Positions 22,996 to 35,917 of a stretch of 64,000 nt of DNA are shown here, one piece after another. Position 1 is the first letter of the stretch. Every line of letters begins with the position of its first letter. The notes beneath the pieces were generated by a model that searched no databases, was not told the origin of the DNA, and saw only the letters and a list, made by a program, of their open reading frames with translations. The position numbers were made by a program, and so were the translations under genes. Origin of the DNA: Metridium senile (lineage: Eukaryota > Cnidaria > Anthozoa > Actiniaria > Metridiidae); contig OX459101.1 of the NCBI GenBank assembly GCA_949775045.1, positions 8,044,601-8,108,600 of the forward strand, in the 5' to 3' direction.

Positions 22996-23136
22996 GAGTA
23001 CAAACACTAAAAGTGTGCAACATAAATACCACTAAATACTGCTAAATTATGCAAATTCTTTTGTTCTCTATTGTTTAATCAACACTATTTAGTGGTAAAT
23101 AGTACAAAGTATTGCACACTTTTAGTGTTTGTACTC
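22996..23136. mobile_element. 141-bp TA-flanked MITE, copy 1
   Basis: GAGTACAAACACTAAAAGTG ... CACTTTTAGTGTTTGTACTC, exactly 141 bp, flanked by TA on both sides. The core is TTCTTTTGTTCTCTATTGTT. A TA target is typical of the Tc1/mariner group. It has the same length as the elements at 46266-46406 and 46762-46902, whose arms differ. Confidence 0.75.
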
Positions 23137-23287
23137 TAATGTTTGTACTCTATTGATTTCCCTTGTAAGTTGTATATTTTACAAAAGTATTTTAACTAAC
23201 TTTTCGTATTGTAATCGTTATTAAAATATAAGAATATCAAATATATTTTAAAAGGCACCTAAGCACCCTTCTTATGACTTAGGTTCT

Positions 23288-23359
23288 GTGCAACCTCGTT
23301 ACCAGGGCTTTTCACTTCGAGGTGGACAAAAAAAGGGAAAATCCCTGGAAACGAGGTTA
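23288..23359. mobile_element. Short MITE, CAACCTCGTTACCAGGG ends
   Basis: Ends GCAACCTCGTTACCAGGG and CCCTGGAAACGAGGTTAG with a purine-rich loop, 72 bp. Similar ends are, from memory, common in coral genomes. Confidence 0.6.
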
Positions 23360-23670
23360 GATTTTGGAAGACTCGCATTAATCATTCGGCGACATATCTC
23401 TTAAATGTATCTGTATGCATGTCTTAAATATATAAACTTGGCGGCGTCTTGATTTATAGCTCAGCAAAACCTGCGGCAGATCACAGTGATCATCACACTT
23501 CGCTATAACTTCATTTAAAATTAGTTCAGTAATCTTCACGGGAAGTTTTCTTTGTGCTGTGTATCTCAGTTGGCAATCAATTGCAACCTGGACTTTGAAA
23601 ACTAGTTACGTACGCAAAAATGTATCGGGTGAAGCCGGTATCAAACATGTGAAATTATATTTTAAAAGTA

Positions 23671-23788
23671 CTCTCTCTCTTCTCTTCTCTTCTCTTCTGT
23701 TCTCTTCTGTTCTCTTCTCTTCTCTTCTCTTCTCTTCTCTTCTCTTCTCTTCTCTTCTCTTCTCTTCTCTTCTCTTCTCTTCCTTCTC
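23671..23788. repeat. (CTTCT)n pentanucleotide microsatellite
   Basis: About 118 bp of TCTCT/TCTTC units, with two TCTGT variants near the left edge. Confidence 0.95.
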
Positions 23789-24369
23789 ACTTTATCAAAA
23801 ACTTTTTACCATGAAACTGTACTTGCATGGCATCATGCAAGCTATAAGGTTTCCCGCCAAAAGGCGCGCACGCGTCAGATCCAGTGATTTTTTTGCCTTT
23901 TGTATCAAAACTTGTATTCGGCTTTTTTAACTCTAATTTTTGCCTTTTTTTACTATGTTTATCCAACTATTACAACGTTAATTGTCACACTTTAATTCAC
24001 ATTAATGAAAAAAATTAAACTATGAAATATTATATTTCAGGTGCTGTGGATTAATTTTCCAAATAATATACACACTTCGTTTTATAAAAATAGACATCTA
24101 TTTCAATAAGGGTTGGCGGAGGTTTCGTTGCATGCATCAAGCTTGAAATCATGTTATATTCATACGTAAATAGAAAGCACCGAAAGAAATTTTCTGGAAA
24201 ATCCCGTATAGACAAAGTTTAAAACAATTCCATATTTTAGTGACCTTTTGGTGTTTGTTTACATCATTCATAGTGCATTTAATTTCATGCTTGGTATTCA
24301 ACATGCAACAAAACCTTCACCATGTAACCTTTATTGAAATATAAATGGAAATTAGCCAGTAAACTAGTC

Positions 24370-24455
24370 AATGCTGCGTCAGTGTTTGATATTATCGATT
24401 GGTAATATAATGAAATGAACACCGTAAAAAATGTTGACTTAACTTTTTGAGTAAA
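24370..24455 (+). repeat. Dispersed repeat L, fragment
   Basis: Contains ATTGGTAATATAATGAAATG and GTAAAAAATGTTGACTTAAC, as in the array at 41770-42600. The terminal GACGTTTCGAGC block is missing. Confidence 0.7.
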
Positions 24456-24475
24456 AGTTGAGAAAAGTTAGTTTA

Positions 24476-24643
24476 CAGTGCGAATCAAAAAACCGTGGGC
24501 ACCTAGAAATATTTTAGAAATCGTTTATTATTCGTTGAACAACTCAGAAACAACTATATCATCGCAAGAAGTTTGTTCAACGAACAATAAACGATTTCTA
24601 AAATATTTCTAGGTGCATGCCCACGGTAGTTTGATTCGCACTG
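24476..24643. mobile_element. hAT-like MITE, CAGTG ends
   Basis: 168 bp from CAGTGCGAATCAAA to TTTGATTCGCACTG, with about 65-bp arms (CCGTGGGCACCTAGAAATAT and complement). The flanking 8-mers TTAGTTTA and TAACTTTA agree at six positions, consistent with a decayed hAT-type 8-bp duplication. Confidence 0.75.
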
Positions 24644-25055
24644 TAACTTTAGAGTGAACTTGAACAACACAATTACCAGACACGAATATTTCAATAAAAT
24701 TTTATTTTATTATGGTGCTTTGTACATTAAATAATACGAATGCATTTGATATCCATATATGTAGGTAAGACAGCAAAAAGCCAGCAACACTAACGCGTTA
24801 TCGATACGTATAAGTCAGTTTGTTTTACAATAAACGTATTAACGCATACGTTGCAGGGCTTATTATGTGTATTTTATACGGACAGTGTTTTACGTAAACG
24901 CATTACGTAAACGCATTACTATATATTTAAAAACATAATTTAGAAATACGCCTTGCATATCACTAGCAATGGACGGCGTTTTCAAATGCGTTTGTGTATA
25001 CTTGGCCTTACGTTAACGATTTTCATAGTACACGTAAACGTATTGGTACGTAGCA

Positions 25056-25154
25056 TTAAGGCTGGTTTTCACTAGACATAAGCATAAGCATAAGAGAAAC
25101 AAACATGTTCGTTTTCTTGTGTTTAGCTTATGCTTATGCTTATGCCTAGCCTTA
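25056..25154. mobile_element. Short MITE related to family A
   Basis: TTAAGGCTGGTTTTCACTAG ... CTAGCCTTAA with (CATAAG)n arms. The terminal motif and the ATAAGCATAAGC blocks recall family A. 99 bp. Confidence 0.65.
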
Positions 25155-25484
25155 ACGCATCATCAGACCCGCGTTTTAAGTATATTGCAGTTGTTTTCAA
25201 AATTAATATGGATAATATTGATATATCTAGAAATATTTAATAATTTTAAAAAAAATGTTTGAACAATGTACGTTTTCACTGAAGGCAATTTTGTATTGTA
25301 CAGACTAAACCACAAGCACAAACACTATCAACCCGTGAAGTACTTACCAACTGAAAATATATCAGTGAAGATATCCTAAAGTGCAAACAATATATCCATC
25401 AAACTTGATTAACACTATATAGTGAATGTTACTGCTTATTGTATTGTTTTCTATTGTTTAATAAGCACTATTTTGTGCTATTTA

Positions 25485-25681
25485 GACCCCGTCTACACGG
25501 ATCCGGATACTTTTGAAACCGCATACTTTTTGATGCGAATCGGCCTATCGTCCACACGAATCCAGTGAATCTGGTCACCGAAACCGCATACTTTTACTTG
25601 AATCCTCCGGATACGCGGATTCGTGTGGACGCAAATATTTCTATGCGGTTTCAGCCGGACCGGATTCGTGTAGACGAGGCC
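25485..25681. mobile_element. MITE with TTA target duplication
   Basis: GACCCCGTCTACACGGATCC ... CGGATTCGTGTAGACGAGGCC, 197 bp, flanked by TTA at 25482-25484 and 25682-25684 (Harbinger-type). It has inserted into a relic of the 141-bp TA family, whose core TATTGTTTTCTATTGTTTAA is at 25442-25461. Confidence 0.75.
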
Positions 25682-25689
25682 TTACTTAG

Positions 25690-26872
25690 TAATTTGTATT
25701 TCACGGAAATACTGTTTGCATTCTATACAGTTGTTCCTTTCTGGTTTCAATGTTTTTACTCGGAATGGTTACCTATGAGCTTTTCCAAAAATTATGATTC
25801 TAATATTTTACATAGTGCTATTAAATTCATCAGCAAAATGTTGTTGTTTTAATTGTAGTTTATGCTAATTTTCAGCAAAATACAAGCTTAGAGAAAAGAG
25901 ACTCTCGAACTAATAGATCGTGTTTGTCAGTTTGTTTTGAGTTGTTATGGTAAATGCATCGAGACAGTACAAATACCCCAACACTCATGTCGCCGGTCCA
26001 TGACAAATCCGCCATATTGTTTACATGGATTATTTCTCGTCATTATTAATATCTTCTAACAAATAGGGATTTGTAGGCTCTCATACTTATAATATATTAA
26101 ATTCCATGTCCTTAGGGCTGTTAGTTCGAGTCTCACTTCTTTATTTTCACCGCTAAAAACGAAACCGCGCGTCAATGTTAGTAAACATTACGTATTGAAT
26201 CGATTTTTCACTTGGTCAGTTTTCATTGAATTACAAGCCGGCGTTTCGTTTCGAAAGTTTCTTTACGTACGAGTTAAAAAGACGCGTATATAGTAAAGAT
26301 AATTAAAACTCGATGGAGCGAAAACTACAGACCTATTCTCCAGACTGGATTTGTACAATTAGTTGAATACGGAGATGATGTTGTAATTAATTTGTCCTAT
26401 TTGCACAGTAAATCTCAATGTTGACCTTCAAAATCACTGTGCAAATGCTCAATACAACACAGTTTTGAAACAATGACACTTAAGCTTGTCGAAATTACAA
26501 GACCTTTTTTCGACATTGAAGAGAGCAACGACATTCGTAGCTAAGCTTAGTTGTCACTTAATGACGTCAGAGCGTACTTAGAACCGTTATCTTTCAGTCG
26601 TAAAAAGATCTGTTTGAACTCAGCTAAATTCCAAACTCGTACCACATTAATTAACCGATTCAAAGGCTAAAAGTATAATTCATCTACTGAGTGCCTAAAC
26701 TAATAAATTTTAGCGACTTTTAGTTCTAAATGATAAACTATTTCTATTTGTATTGGTGCAATTTGGGTCTAGCTGAAACCCTTTTTGATACTATAAAATT
26801 ATTTGCTTTTGTATTTCTAATTAATTATATTTTACAATTTTCAATGGCCTCTATTCAAGCCACAATGCAGCA
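25690..26872. other. Unassigned spacer downstream of RBM24/38
   Basis: AT-rich sequence with no recognised coding or repeat feature. The portion next to 26966 should be the RBM24/38 3' untranslated region. Confidence 0.4.
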
Positions 26873-26878
26873 TTTATT
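26873..26878 (-). terminator. Candidate polyadenylation signal AATAAA for RBM24/38
   Basis: Minus-strand AATAAA about 90 bp past the stop codon. This is the first such hexamer I see downstream, and the assignment is by position only. Confidence 0.4.
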
Positions 26879-26965
26879 CATTAAGTCTATCTTTGCCGAC
26901 CTTTCAATCAATGAAATGCAGTTGTTCTATTTTACTAAATGATAAAATTTCTACTTGTTTTGATT

Positions 26966-29900
26966 TTACTGACACTGAACCTGAGGTTGCCCCATCATTT
27001 CTGGGTGCACAGCTGGAATGAAATGCTGTCCAGTTAAAGTGACATTCAGTGGTGGTGTTTCTGGTCCGGGTGGAAAAGTAAACACGTTGTTATTTCCAGT
27101 CGGTGATGGTATATACGTTGTGGGTTGTTGGTAGTAGTACTGAGCAGGATCATAAACGGCGTTGAACACAACCACTGCTCCACCGCCATAGTCTAAGTAG
27201 CAAGGCTGCTGGAATGGGGCCATTGACTGAGCGAGTTGGTTTGTTGGTGACTGGGGAGGGATTATTGAAAGAGGACTCATGGAGTTCTGTGACTGTGGTT
27301 GTGTTGGTGAGTAGACTGGAGCAAATACATATTGAGGTCCCGAGCTGAAAAAATAATAAGTTCATTCGTTTTAGTAAATATAAAGTTACTATTTTTACAA
27401 ATATTTTAAATCATTAGAGACTGAAAAGAGTCGAGAACAAAAGGAACAAGAAGAACAAGAAGACGATGAAAAATAAGTACAAGAAGAACAAAAGCAAGAC
27501 GAAGAACAAGAACGAAAAGAACAAGAACAAAAAAGAACTATAAAAAGAAGAGGCTAGAAATAATGAATGTTGTTTGCAAAAAAGAAAAGAATGAAGAAAT
27601 AGCTATAAAATACACAAACCAAAGACCATTTTAAAAGTCCAGGTGTTAAGCGGATTTGACACTTCTCCAAAGTGTTCACAACATTTAACAAGGCACGAAC
27701 AACTTCACACCTATCAGAGAAAAAACTAACTCGGCGCTTTTTTACATGTCCTCATTAGTGAAATGATCGATAATTATGCCATAAATATATTAAAGGACCC
27801 ATTTTATTGAAGCAAGACTAAGAGAAAAGGCCGGAAAAGATGGTATTGCGGAAAATGCTATGTCAGGCGAATCGAATTTTTGATTTACTCGGCTGCTTTC
27901 GTATAATTGATGATATTCGAGTTTGTGATATAATAACTGAATATTGTCAATGTTATAATTTCATCAGTTTTCGGTTTTCTTTTCTCTCTTTTTTGTGCTG
28001 TTGTTGTCGACAAAAGAAAATAATTGCTATGCTTGATTAGTGAAAAACAATCGAAATATACTGTAAGAAAACTATGAGGAACACAGCTTATGTAAATATA
28101 TGATACGAACAGTTGGAAATCGTTGAAATTTAAAAAATAGTGAATGTCAATATTATGTGGCAATCGTTGACTGATGTATTTTTTGCACATGCTATTTAAT
28201 TAATTATATTTACTTTGGTAAAGGATTAAATGTTTCTTATGCGGAGTTAAGTTTGAGTTAAAACTGAGAAAGTGAAAATAGAGATAATTATAAATGCGAT
28301 AAAGTGAGTTGTTGAGAGTCGAGAGTTGAAACTGACAATCAAAATTTAACTCGTAAGCTGCCATTTGTTGTTGCATTTTTTTAAATTTACCCTTTTAGGT
28401 TTTGTGTTCAGGCATACTGTGTCTTAAGCTTTGCCTATAGCAAAACGGCGATGGCTTTTAGACAAGACAAAAGGCCAAAACCACCGTCTACAATGACTAA
28501 GCATTTGAGCATTTCGATAATCCCTCGACTGTCGTAGGAACAAATTCACAAACAAAAACAGTCATCATAACAAACAATTACTCAGTCCTGTTTTACGTGA
28601 CAAGTTTATGTAAAACAAACTTCAAAGAACAACAGTACAAAATGTCGAGAATTCACTAAACACTTTAAAGTTTGTCTGGAATTAATGAAAAATACTTGCG
28701 AAAGTGCTTGATTAGTTTGTTTTAATTGCATGCAGTACAATACAATACAGTACAATACAATACAATAGTAGTTTTAGCTACTCGTGAACCAAATAATAAG
28801 TAAAATGCAATAAAATAGTAAGAGCGAAAGTAAAACCAACACACAGCAAAAATATATCAAATTAAATAAACACCTTGAAAGGTAGTTTGGGGGCTAGTCC
28901 TATGTCAAAACTCACACGAAAGAACGATTTTTAGCAGTCGTTAACGACATCTTATTGTTGCGTGGTCACACTCGAATTGAGAAAGCTACAAAGAGTAATT
29001 AAACACGCCTTGAATATCGATAGAAATATTAATAAGTTCGTAAAACAAACACTATATTAACTTGGAAATACAAAGTCTTTATGAGCTTAAACTTTGTGAG
29101 TTTTGCAAAGAAAGAGAAGTTTTATTTTTCTGGTTTGTCGAAGCAGGACAGAGAAAGAAAAAAAAATCTGAATTCAAAGGAATGCGTCATTAGTTGCCAT
29201 AGAATTCAAATGACTTCAAATGGATCGGTCATTAAGTCATAGAGCGAGCAATGTTTAGGTCTGGCTGCATTCCACAACAATCAACAAATGACGTTTTGTG
29301 ATGAATTCTTAGCTTGGAACAGTGGCGTGGTGACATAACCCTTAGCGACCTGATAGCATTGACTAGCAACCGTCGTCAGCCAACTGTCTCAAAGACGTAG
29401 ATTCAGTTGGATCCACGCAGCGAAACTACCGCGCGCAGTTTATTAAACACTCTAACTCCCCGCAGTTATATTGCATATGCGACTGCAATTGTACTCACCT
29501 AACACCGCATGCTTGTTGGAAGGAGTAAGCTGGGTTCATGGACAGTTTACCGGGTACTACAGACAATAAGAGCAGAATATCAACCAACAGTAGCGAAATG
29601 ATAATATTTACAGAGCGAGTGACAAAAGCGAGTTGTCTGTAATTATCACGAATGGTTTCCGTCCTCGACTAAATAAGAATGTGACGATTATAAAAACTTA
29701 AATATATTGGCTGTTAATGTATTTGGTAGTCAATTTGTTCTTACTTTTCGCCGGCTTTGGTTTCGCTCCTAGGTAGGCAAGGTTTACATTCGCTTGTCTG
29801 CCTTCGATGATAGGTCGCTTGTTCTTGCATGCTAGGGCAGCAGCGTCGGACGTTGCCATCGTCACCTAGTAAAATAAACGAATATGAAAAAAAATCACTC

Positions 29901-30168
29901 GATATCAATCGCGATTAATTTTACACTAAGCTAGAGAGAGAGAAAAAATCGCCATGAAAATGCTAATCCCTGATCCAATAGTGTCAAAAATTCTACTCAC
30001 GAATCCATAGCCTTTCGATTTCTTGGTAACTCTGTCCCTGATCACAACTGCTTCAATTATCTCTCCAAAATCGCCGAAGAAGTTTCTTAGGGCATCGTCG
30101 TCCGACGTATATGGTATACCTCCCACAAACAGTTTAGTGTACTTTGTATCTTTATCTGGAATCATCAT
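26966..30168 (-). CDS. RBM24: RNA-binding protein of the RBM24/RBM38 (SUP-12, Seb4) family
   Basis: Four exons on the minus strand: 30001-30168, 29745-29865, 29499-29556, 26966-27344; 241 residues, all GT-AG and in phase. These proteins bind GU-rich RNA and control alternative splicing and mRNA stability, notably in muscle. Residues about 9-90 form one RRM: RNP2 is KLFVGG and RNP1 is KGYGFVTM, split by intron 1 between Phe and Val. The signature stretches [24 protein letters not shown] and AYLGAKPKP are hallmarks of this family. The C-terminal 130 residues are Gln/Pro/Tyr-rich and unstructured-looking ([17 protein letters not shown]), as in RBM24 (236 residues). Start: two adjacent Met codons, the first chosen. 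Intron 3 is 2.15 kb and carries a pyrimidine-rich (TTGTTCTTC)n block upstream of the last exon. Whether it is closer to RBM24 or RBM38 cannot be told; a single ancestral gene is likely. Confidence 0.93.
27425..27560 (-). repeat. Pyrimidine-rich (TTGTTCTTC)n block in RBM24/38 intron 3
   Basis: On the plus strand this reads AGAACAAGAAGAACAAGAAG and variants. On the transcript strand it is a T/C-rich stretch about 80-215 nt before the last exon, and it may act as an extended polypyrimidine region (inference). Confidence 0.6.
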
Positions 30169-31554
30169 GACTGGTTGGTTGGAAGTCTACTACTTGAATT
30201 GCTATTCGCGCCGATGTTGAAGACTGCAGAAATACGAGTAGTACTTTGATAGTAAAGGTTGACGATGTGTGGTAGTGATGAAGTTGATATGGTTTCCTCT
30301 GCAGGGGTCAGCTACGATTGAGTACTAGTTTGATGTGTACATGACAGAAGTCATTTACACGTGGACAAAGCTTTGGTGAGTGATTTCTATGGTCAAGTGC
30401 GTAACCAAAGTAATATAGCTTACTCGTCCACCAATAGTTTGCCCTGACTGGAGTTACTGTGAATTCCTGGGGGAGGTTTCTTGGATGGCTAGTCTACAAG
30501 GAAGAGTTAATTAACATTTTGAATCCCTTGTGACATTTCTATTATGTGTTAAAACAAGTTTGTAAAAATCCCAATTTTCGTTTTTGCGGCACTGATTAAA
30601 CGGCTACTGTTATGCTAATACAGACTAGACGTTGACATATTCAAAGTGAAATACATATACTGAGTTTTACCCTAAATAAACTAGAGAATAAAACCAAAGC
30701 AATCGCGCGCTCTCGTCTCTAGATATAGATATATATATAAAGCTTAACTGGTGAAGTGGTAGTTAACATTAAAAGTTAATATCAAGTGGGTAGAAAAGCT
30801 GAATAGTAAAGGTGCACGCATTTCAAGATTTGATTTCAAGTGTTAATTGGAGTGCTTAACAAACCCGTGCTTTTGTGGACAATTGCAACGCGATCTCAAC
30901 CGTCCTTCAAAAAACGCCTTATTGAATCGTCAAAAATTAAATCCAACAGGATTTTACGAATTTTTTACAAGTTTAATCCTCAGCTACGATACAAATTTCC
31001 TCGGAATGCCCACCAATTTCAAGCGTTCAAAAGCCGTCACGGGTTTTTGTTTGCGGATCGGATTAAGTATATGTTGATCTACGTTTTATTAGTGCTAATT
31101 ACATTTAGTATTAATTGCAATAAAGTATGTGGAGTAAACCTTCAAACCCAACCATACACCCAGATTTCACATGTGATACAAAAGTTTCGTACCAAGAAAA
31201 CTAGAAGCCACGGTTGTCAAAAAAACATTCATTGCATGTTGACCGATGTTTACTCTTAAAGATAAATATTTACATAAGCATCATTGACGGCTATTGTTTG
31301 CCATCTACTAGCGAAGACTATTGTTAAGATTTTGAACATTGTTAAGCATAAGTAATGAGAAGTGCTGTGTACTACCGACTTCAATTGTAAATCTTATGGC
31401 TTTGACAAGCCATGAATATTTGAGATTGGATTTTGATTGTTTACACTAATTCAATTACTGCATCTCGATCAGCTGTGAATGAGGTTGTGAAGGTTTAGTA
31501 AGTAGAGTAATCCGGGTTGTGTGTGTACAACATTTCACGCTAGGTGAATCGAGT
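30169..31554. other. Upstream region of RBM24/38, otherwise unassigned
   Basis: Expected to hold the RBM24/38 promoter and 5' untranslated region (minus strand). A 139-codon open frame at 30840-31259 (plus) has no recognisable motif and is probably chance. Confidence 0.45.
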
Positions 31555-32170
31555 GAGAGTGTAACGGTAGAATTGAGTGTAATGTAGTGGTAGTGAGTGT
31601 AATTTAATGTAGAGGTGGTGTATGTGAGTGTAATGTAGGGATAGTGTATGTAATGTAGTGTATGTCAATGTAATGTAAGGGTAGTGAGTGTAATGTAAAG
31701 GTATTTAGTGTAATGTAATGTAGAGGTGGTATATGTGAATGTAATGTAATGTAATGTAATGTAGGGATAGTGTATGTAATGTAATGGTAGTCGGAGTGTA
31801 ATGTAATGTAGGTGGTGTATTTGAGTGTAATTTAAGGGTAGTGAGTGAAATGTAGAGGTAGTGAGCATGTAATGTAATGTAGAGATACGTGGTGTGCGTG
31901 AGTGTAATGTACAGGGGTAGTGTAGGTGTATGTAATGTAAAGGTAGTGAGTGTAATGTAGTATAGAAGTTGAGTATCTAAGTGTAATGCAGTGGTACTGA
32001 GTGTGAGTGTAATGTAAGGGTAGTGAGTGTAGCATAGAGAGTAAGTGTTTGTAATGTGGAGGCAGTGTATGTGAATAGAATGTTTTCCAGTATAGATGTA
32101 GCCAGTGAGTGTGTTTAATGTAAAGGTATATGTGTATACATTAGAGTGCAGTATGTAGTCAGTGAGTGAT
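31555..32170. repeat. Degenerate (GTAATGTA)/(GTAGTGAGT) tandem repeat
   Basis: About 600 bp of loosely repeated GTAATGTAGTGTATGTGAGT-like sequence with no strict period. It generates spurious His/Tyr/Thr-rich frames on the minus strand. Confidence 0.8.
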
Positions 32171-35039
32171 TGTTTGTTTGTGTGATTTTATTACTTTGTT
32201 CTTTTTTTGTACAAATTTCTCATGTGTACGTATCAGTAATCGAACTCCAAAAGTGCTGAGATAAGGAATATATTTTCATGCCTAAACATTGTAGTCACAC
32301 TCTGACTGAAGAACAAACCCGCGTCTTAAGCTTTGAAGTTTCAATCATTAATTCTGACATCTCCTAAAAGTTATTGTCTGCATGATTGTAAACAAAGAAA
32401 TAAAAAAATAGAGACAATAATGATAATGATAAATCATTAAAATAACATGTTGAAAAACAAACAAACAAAAAGTCATGTTTTTCTAACTAACACAATTGAA
32501 AAACTCTCAATTTTTAGTCGCTACTGACTCGAACGAAAGAGCCTACGAAGCCATCATGCACTTGGGTAATTTATCAGATTCACGAATTGTCGACGTTCTT
32601 CTTACACCCACTTCAGTTCATAGTTTACTTAAGACAACTAGCTGTCAAACTTGAAAAACCAATCAAGGTAGAATTACTCGGCTTGTTCGGGAGTGGTTAG
32701 ATAATTCTCATAAATGCTCATCCAATTTTGACGTTTTTATTAATCCTTCACAAAAATCATTTTCTCTTGGCTGCTGACGATTAGCTTAATTGGTCTCGGC
32801 CCCATTGTTACAGCCGCCGACCGCCGTTAGCCAGTGGTGAAACTAGAATAAGTTAGAGTGAAAATAATCGGTATTGCCACTTATCCTCTTCAATGTAAAG
32901 AGGGCAAATTCTTAAGTTCTCAACTTTTTTTCTACTTGAATTTCATGGACATGATGTGTAAATTATATTCCGTACATTTGGCGTCGTAGAAAAAAAATTA
33001 CGTCTTGTAAATTGACCTTATTCTTTCTGAAAATAAAGCGAAACCTGTAAAATTGATTTTAGCGATGTATCAGCTAAACTCTTGCTGTAAATACAACTGG
33101 TTAAAACTGTGAAATACGATTCTTAGATGTTGAAATTTGCGCGTTTTATTAGAGCACGACATTTTATAGAAACTGAACAATGAGTATAACCAACTTTTTG
33201 AGTATTTTGAATGATGCAGGCAAAGTTCAAAACGGTACAAATAGTTTTGCAAATTTGCACATTTTATAATAAATATACAATGTACGATTTGTAAGTGTCA
33301 TTCCCAATTAATAGGTGACTTTTCCCAAGATACAAACTGAATTATGACAAAGAAAATTAACTTAAATAAATGGATGCTATTGAAAACTGATAATTACGCG
33401 CCCGCAATTAATTGTACGAGTCTTGTACAAGTGACCGAAATTTTTTGAAAAAATGAAAAAGGCTCTCTTGTTAAACTGCTTCCTCTACTACATATCAACC
33501 GACTTTGCAAAAATATTACAATATATATAAAATACATACTGAGTGAAATGTTGAGTACATTTTGAAACCTTACGCAAAAATGCGACTCTATTATCACAAA
33601 GATATAAGAATGGTTTAAGATGAAGCTAGCTAGTGTTGAACTGTTTACAAATGTGTTCATTGTGAACTTCGCCTAAACTTTTACAGTTAAAAGTTATAAT
33701 AATTTTGTATTTTAAAGAATAATTTCACTGTTAGGTAAACACAAGATTGCTACTACAAAATAAACTTCAAATAAGCCCAAATTTTACTACAAAAAAATTC
33801 TATTTTTCTGAAAAAGTAATCAATTTGTACGCAAGTTTTCATCACTTATAAATCTTATAGTTTAACATGTTGTTGTTCATAATGACTCAGTTTGGCCTTG
33901 AAGATTGTGTTTAAGTTTGAACTCTTCAATCTTCATTCAACCGAATAAAAACAATATTTCCATTAGCCGAACAAGTTGCCTCTACTTAATACTATTCCGT
34001 TTTGCACCCCGGCTGATAGTGAAATGCATGTAGCACTTCGTTGCGCGCTTTGTGACAACTTCCGAGAGTTATGTTTTTTCAAAAAAACTTCCCGTTTACA
34101 TGAAAGCTTCGCGGGAAATGACGACGCAATTTTAATTCACGGTTGTAGAACTACAAAGAAAACCCGACTAACCTTAAAATCGTTGTTGACAAATAATTTG
34201 TGGAGAGGCTTAGAAAATCAAGCTACCGTGCGCTGTGTTGCAACCGCAGACTGAGTCGACCACTGTAGTCATGGTCACGCGTCCCTATTGTTATATACGT
34301 GAAAAAATGTGATGAATGTTGATTGTGAATTGATTTTTTATTTATCTCGACCAAAGGTCGTATCATCACACAGATCCTATGACTAAAGTGTGGCCATAAA
34401 AAGGCTCTTTTAGTGCAAAGATCTCGAAATCTGTCTTGATTTATAGCCATTCAAGTTCGATAATTAGCTACATGACTTGTCAATTAACTTTCGGGCATGA
34501 AGGCTGAATTGGACGGGGCCGTGCTTGCTTTTCTGCATTCAAAAAAGTAATTATATAGAGACGTTCTTATAAGAAATGTAATTTAAACTTGACTAGGCAA
34601 ATTTAACCATCATAATTAAATAAGGATATTATATTATACTAGTCAATAAGTTATCAGACGGAAAGGCATTTCTTAACAACATTTGTTATTTAATTTTTCA
34701 TTCATACAAAAAAGTGAATATACCAAAGTAGGTTACCAGAATTGCAATTTAGATTCATGCAATACTAGAGGCACATTATTAGGAATCATTACACTAGAGC
34801 TATTGTAATACTTGTCAATTAAAGTTTTAGATGGTAAGCCATATATTGCGCAATGAAGCTTCATCTTTTCCCGCTTCCTAAGAAGAAACTGATGAATAAT
34901 TTAGATATATAGAAGTAAGAAGTTTAATCATTTAGATATATTATAGACAAAATGTATAGTAAGAAGGATTGTGTTAGGATATTATGATACGTCTTAATCC
35001 GTTTGCACACGCCATTTTTTCAATATAAAACGGCGCGCA
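32171..35039. other. Unassigned AT-rich region
   Basis: About 2.9 kb. A 92-codon frame at 33976-34254 and several shorter ones show no domain or codon pattern I can defend. No element with clear terminal repeats was found. Confidence 0.4.
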
Positions 35040-35165
35040 TGTCTGTAAATGGAAACTCGCAAGTAAACTAGTTTAGGCGCAGCTGCGTCGGTGTTTGATA
35101 TAAACGATAGATAATAGAATGAAATTTGTAACACCGTAAAAAAATGTTGACTTAACTTTACTTAT
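35040..35165 (+). repeat. Dispersed repeat L, single copy
   Basis: CTCGCAAGTAAACTAGTTTA, GCGTCGGTGTTTGATATAAA, GAATGAAATTTGTAACACCG and TGTTGACTTAACTTTAC occur in the order seen in the array at 41770-42600. Confidence 0.8.
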
Positions 35166-35385
35166 ACTGTAATATAAACACGCTGGGAGCTGTAGAGAAA
35201 GGACTCAATTTAGAATATTTCTCTTGATATGTCCATTGAATAGCAAATCATAACTGAACACACGAGGCAACTTGCAATAACTGAGTATAACGGCGGAGAT
35301 ACAATAAATTTTATTATACATTTACTTATTATATATTATCTCTCAGTATTTTCTATCTGTTCTTAAAGGTACTAGATTCACATTA

Positions 35386-35520
35386 AGGCCTAGTTCAAAC
35401 GTCCAATCTCACATGTGCAGATTAAATGTAAACGAGCAAAACCTATTGAATTGTTTCAACTTATTCATTTGCATTAGATTCGGCACATGTGCATGAGATG
35501 CGACGTTTGAACTAGGTTGT
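35386..35520. mobile_element. MITE-like element, AGGCCTAGTTCAAACGTC ends
   Basis: Arms AGGCCTAGTTCAAACGTC, ATCTCACATGTGCAGATT and complement; about 135 bp; non-coding. Confidence 0.75.
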
Positions 35521-35669
35521 ATAACACTGACGGAGCTAGCGGGTTTTTTGGATATTTTACTGACGTAATACAAAGCACTTCATATATAATTGCAATATCC
35601 TAAGAAAGTCAAATGACATTATCAATTGTGCATTATTATTCTTAAAGATAAAAGAGCCATTAGAGCTTT

Positions 35670-35917
35670 TGAGATGTGATAATCCTTAGAAGAGATTTGC
35701 TAATGATCTTAAGTCGCTCTTCAGACATTCACGGAGATTCTATGCAGAGGAGATATGGTAATCCTAAGAAGCAACTTTAATTGCTTAGGATCTTAAGCCT
35801 CTCTTAAGCATTCACGGAGATTCTATGCAGAGGAGATGTGATGATGCTAAGAAGCAATTTAATTGCTTAGGATCTAAGCCTCTCTTCAGACTGATTCATG
35901 GAGATTCTATGCAGAGG
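35670..35917. repeat. Minisatellite, three units of about 82 bp
   Basis: Units start GAGATGTGAT or GAGATATGGT and end CACGGAGATTCTATGCAGAG. The internal AATTGCTTAGGATCTTAAGC is palindromic. Unit starts are 35670, 35750 and 35833. Confidence 0.85.

Noticed and set aside
26966..30168. Boule/DAZ-type RNA-binding protein
   Set aside because: The first glance at a single RRM with a Gln/Tyr-rich tail suggested it, but [25 protein letters not shown] are diagnostic for RBM24/RBM38.
30840..31259. 139-residue frame on the plus strand near RBM24/38
   Set aside because: No recognisable domain; only a weak hydrophobic stretch; two overlapping frames in the same place suggest chance.
33976..34254. 92-residue frame with several Cys residues
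   Set aside because: Cysteine spacing does not match a zinc finger I can name, and nothing around it supports an exon.
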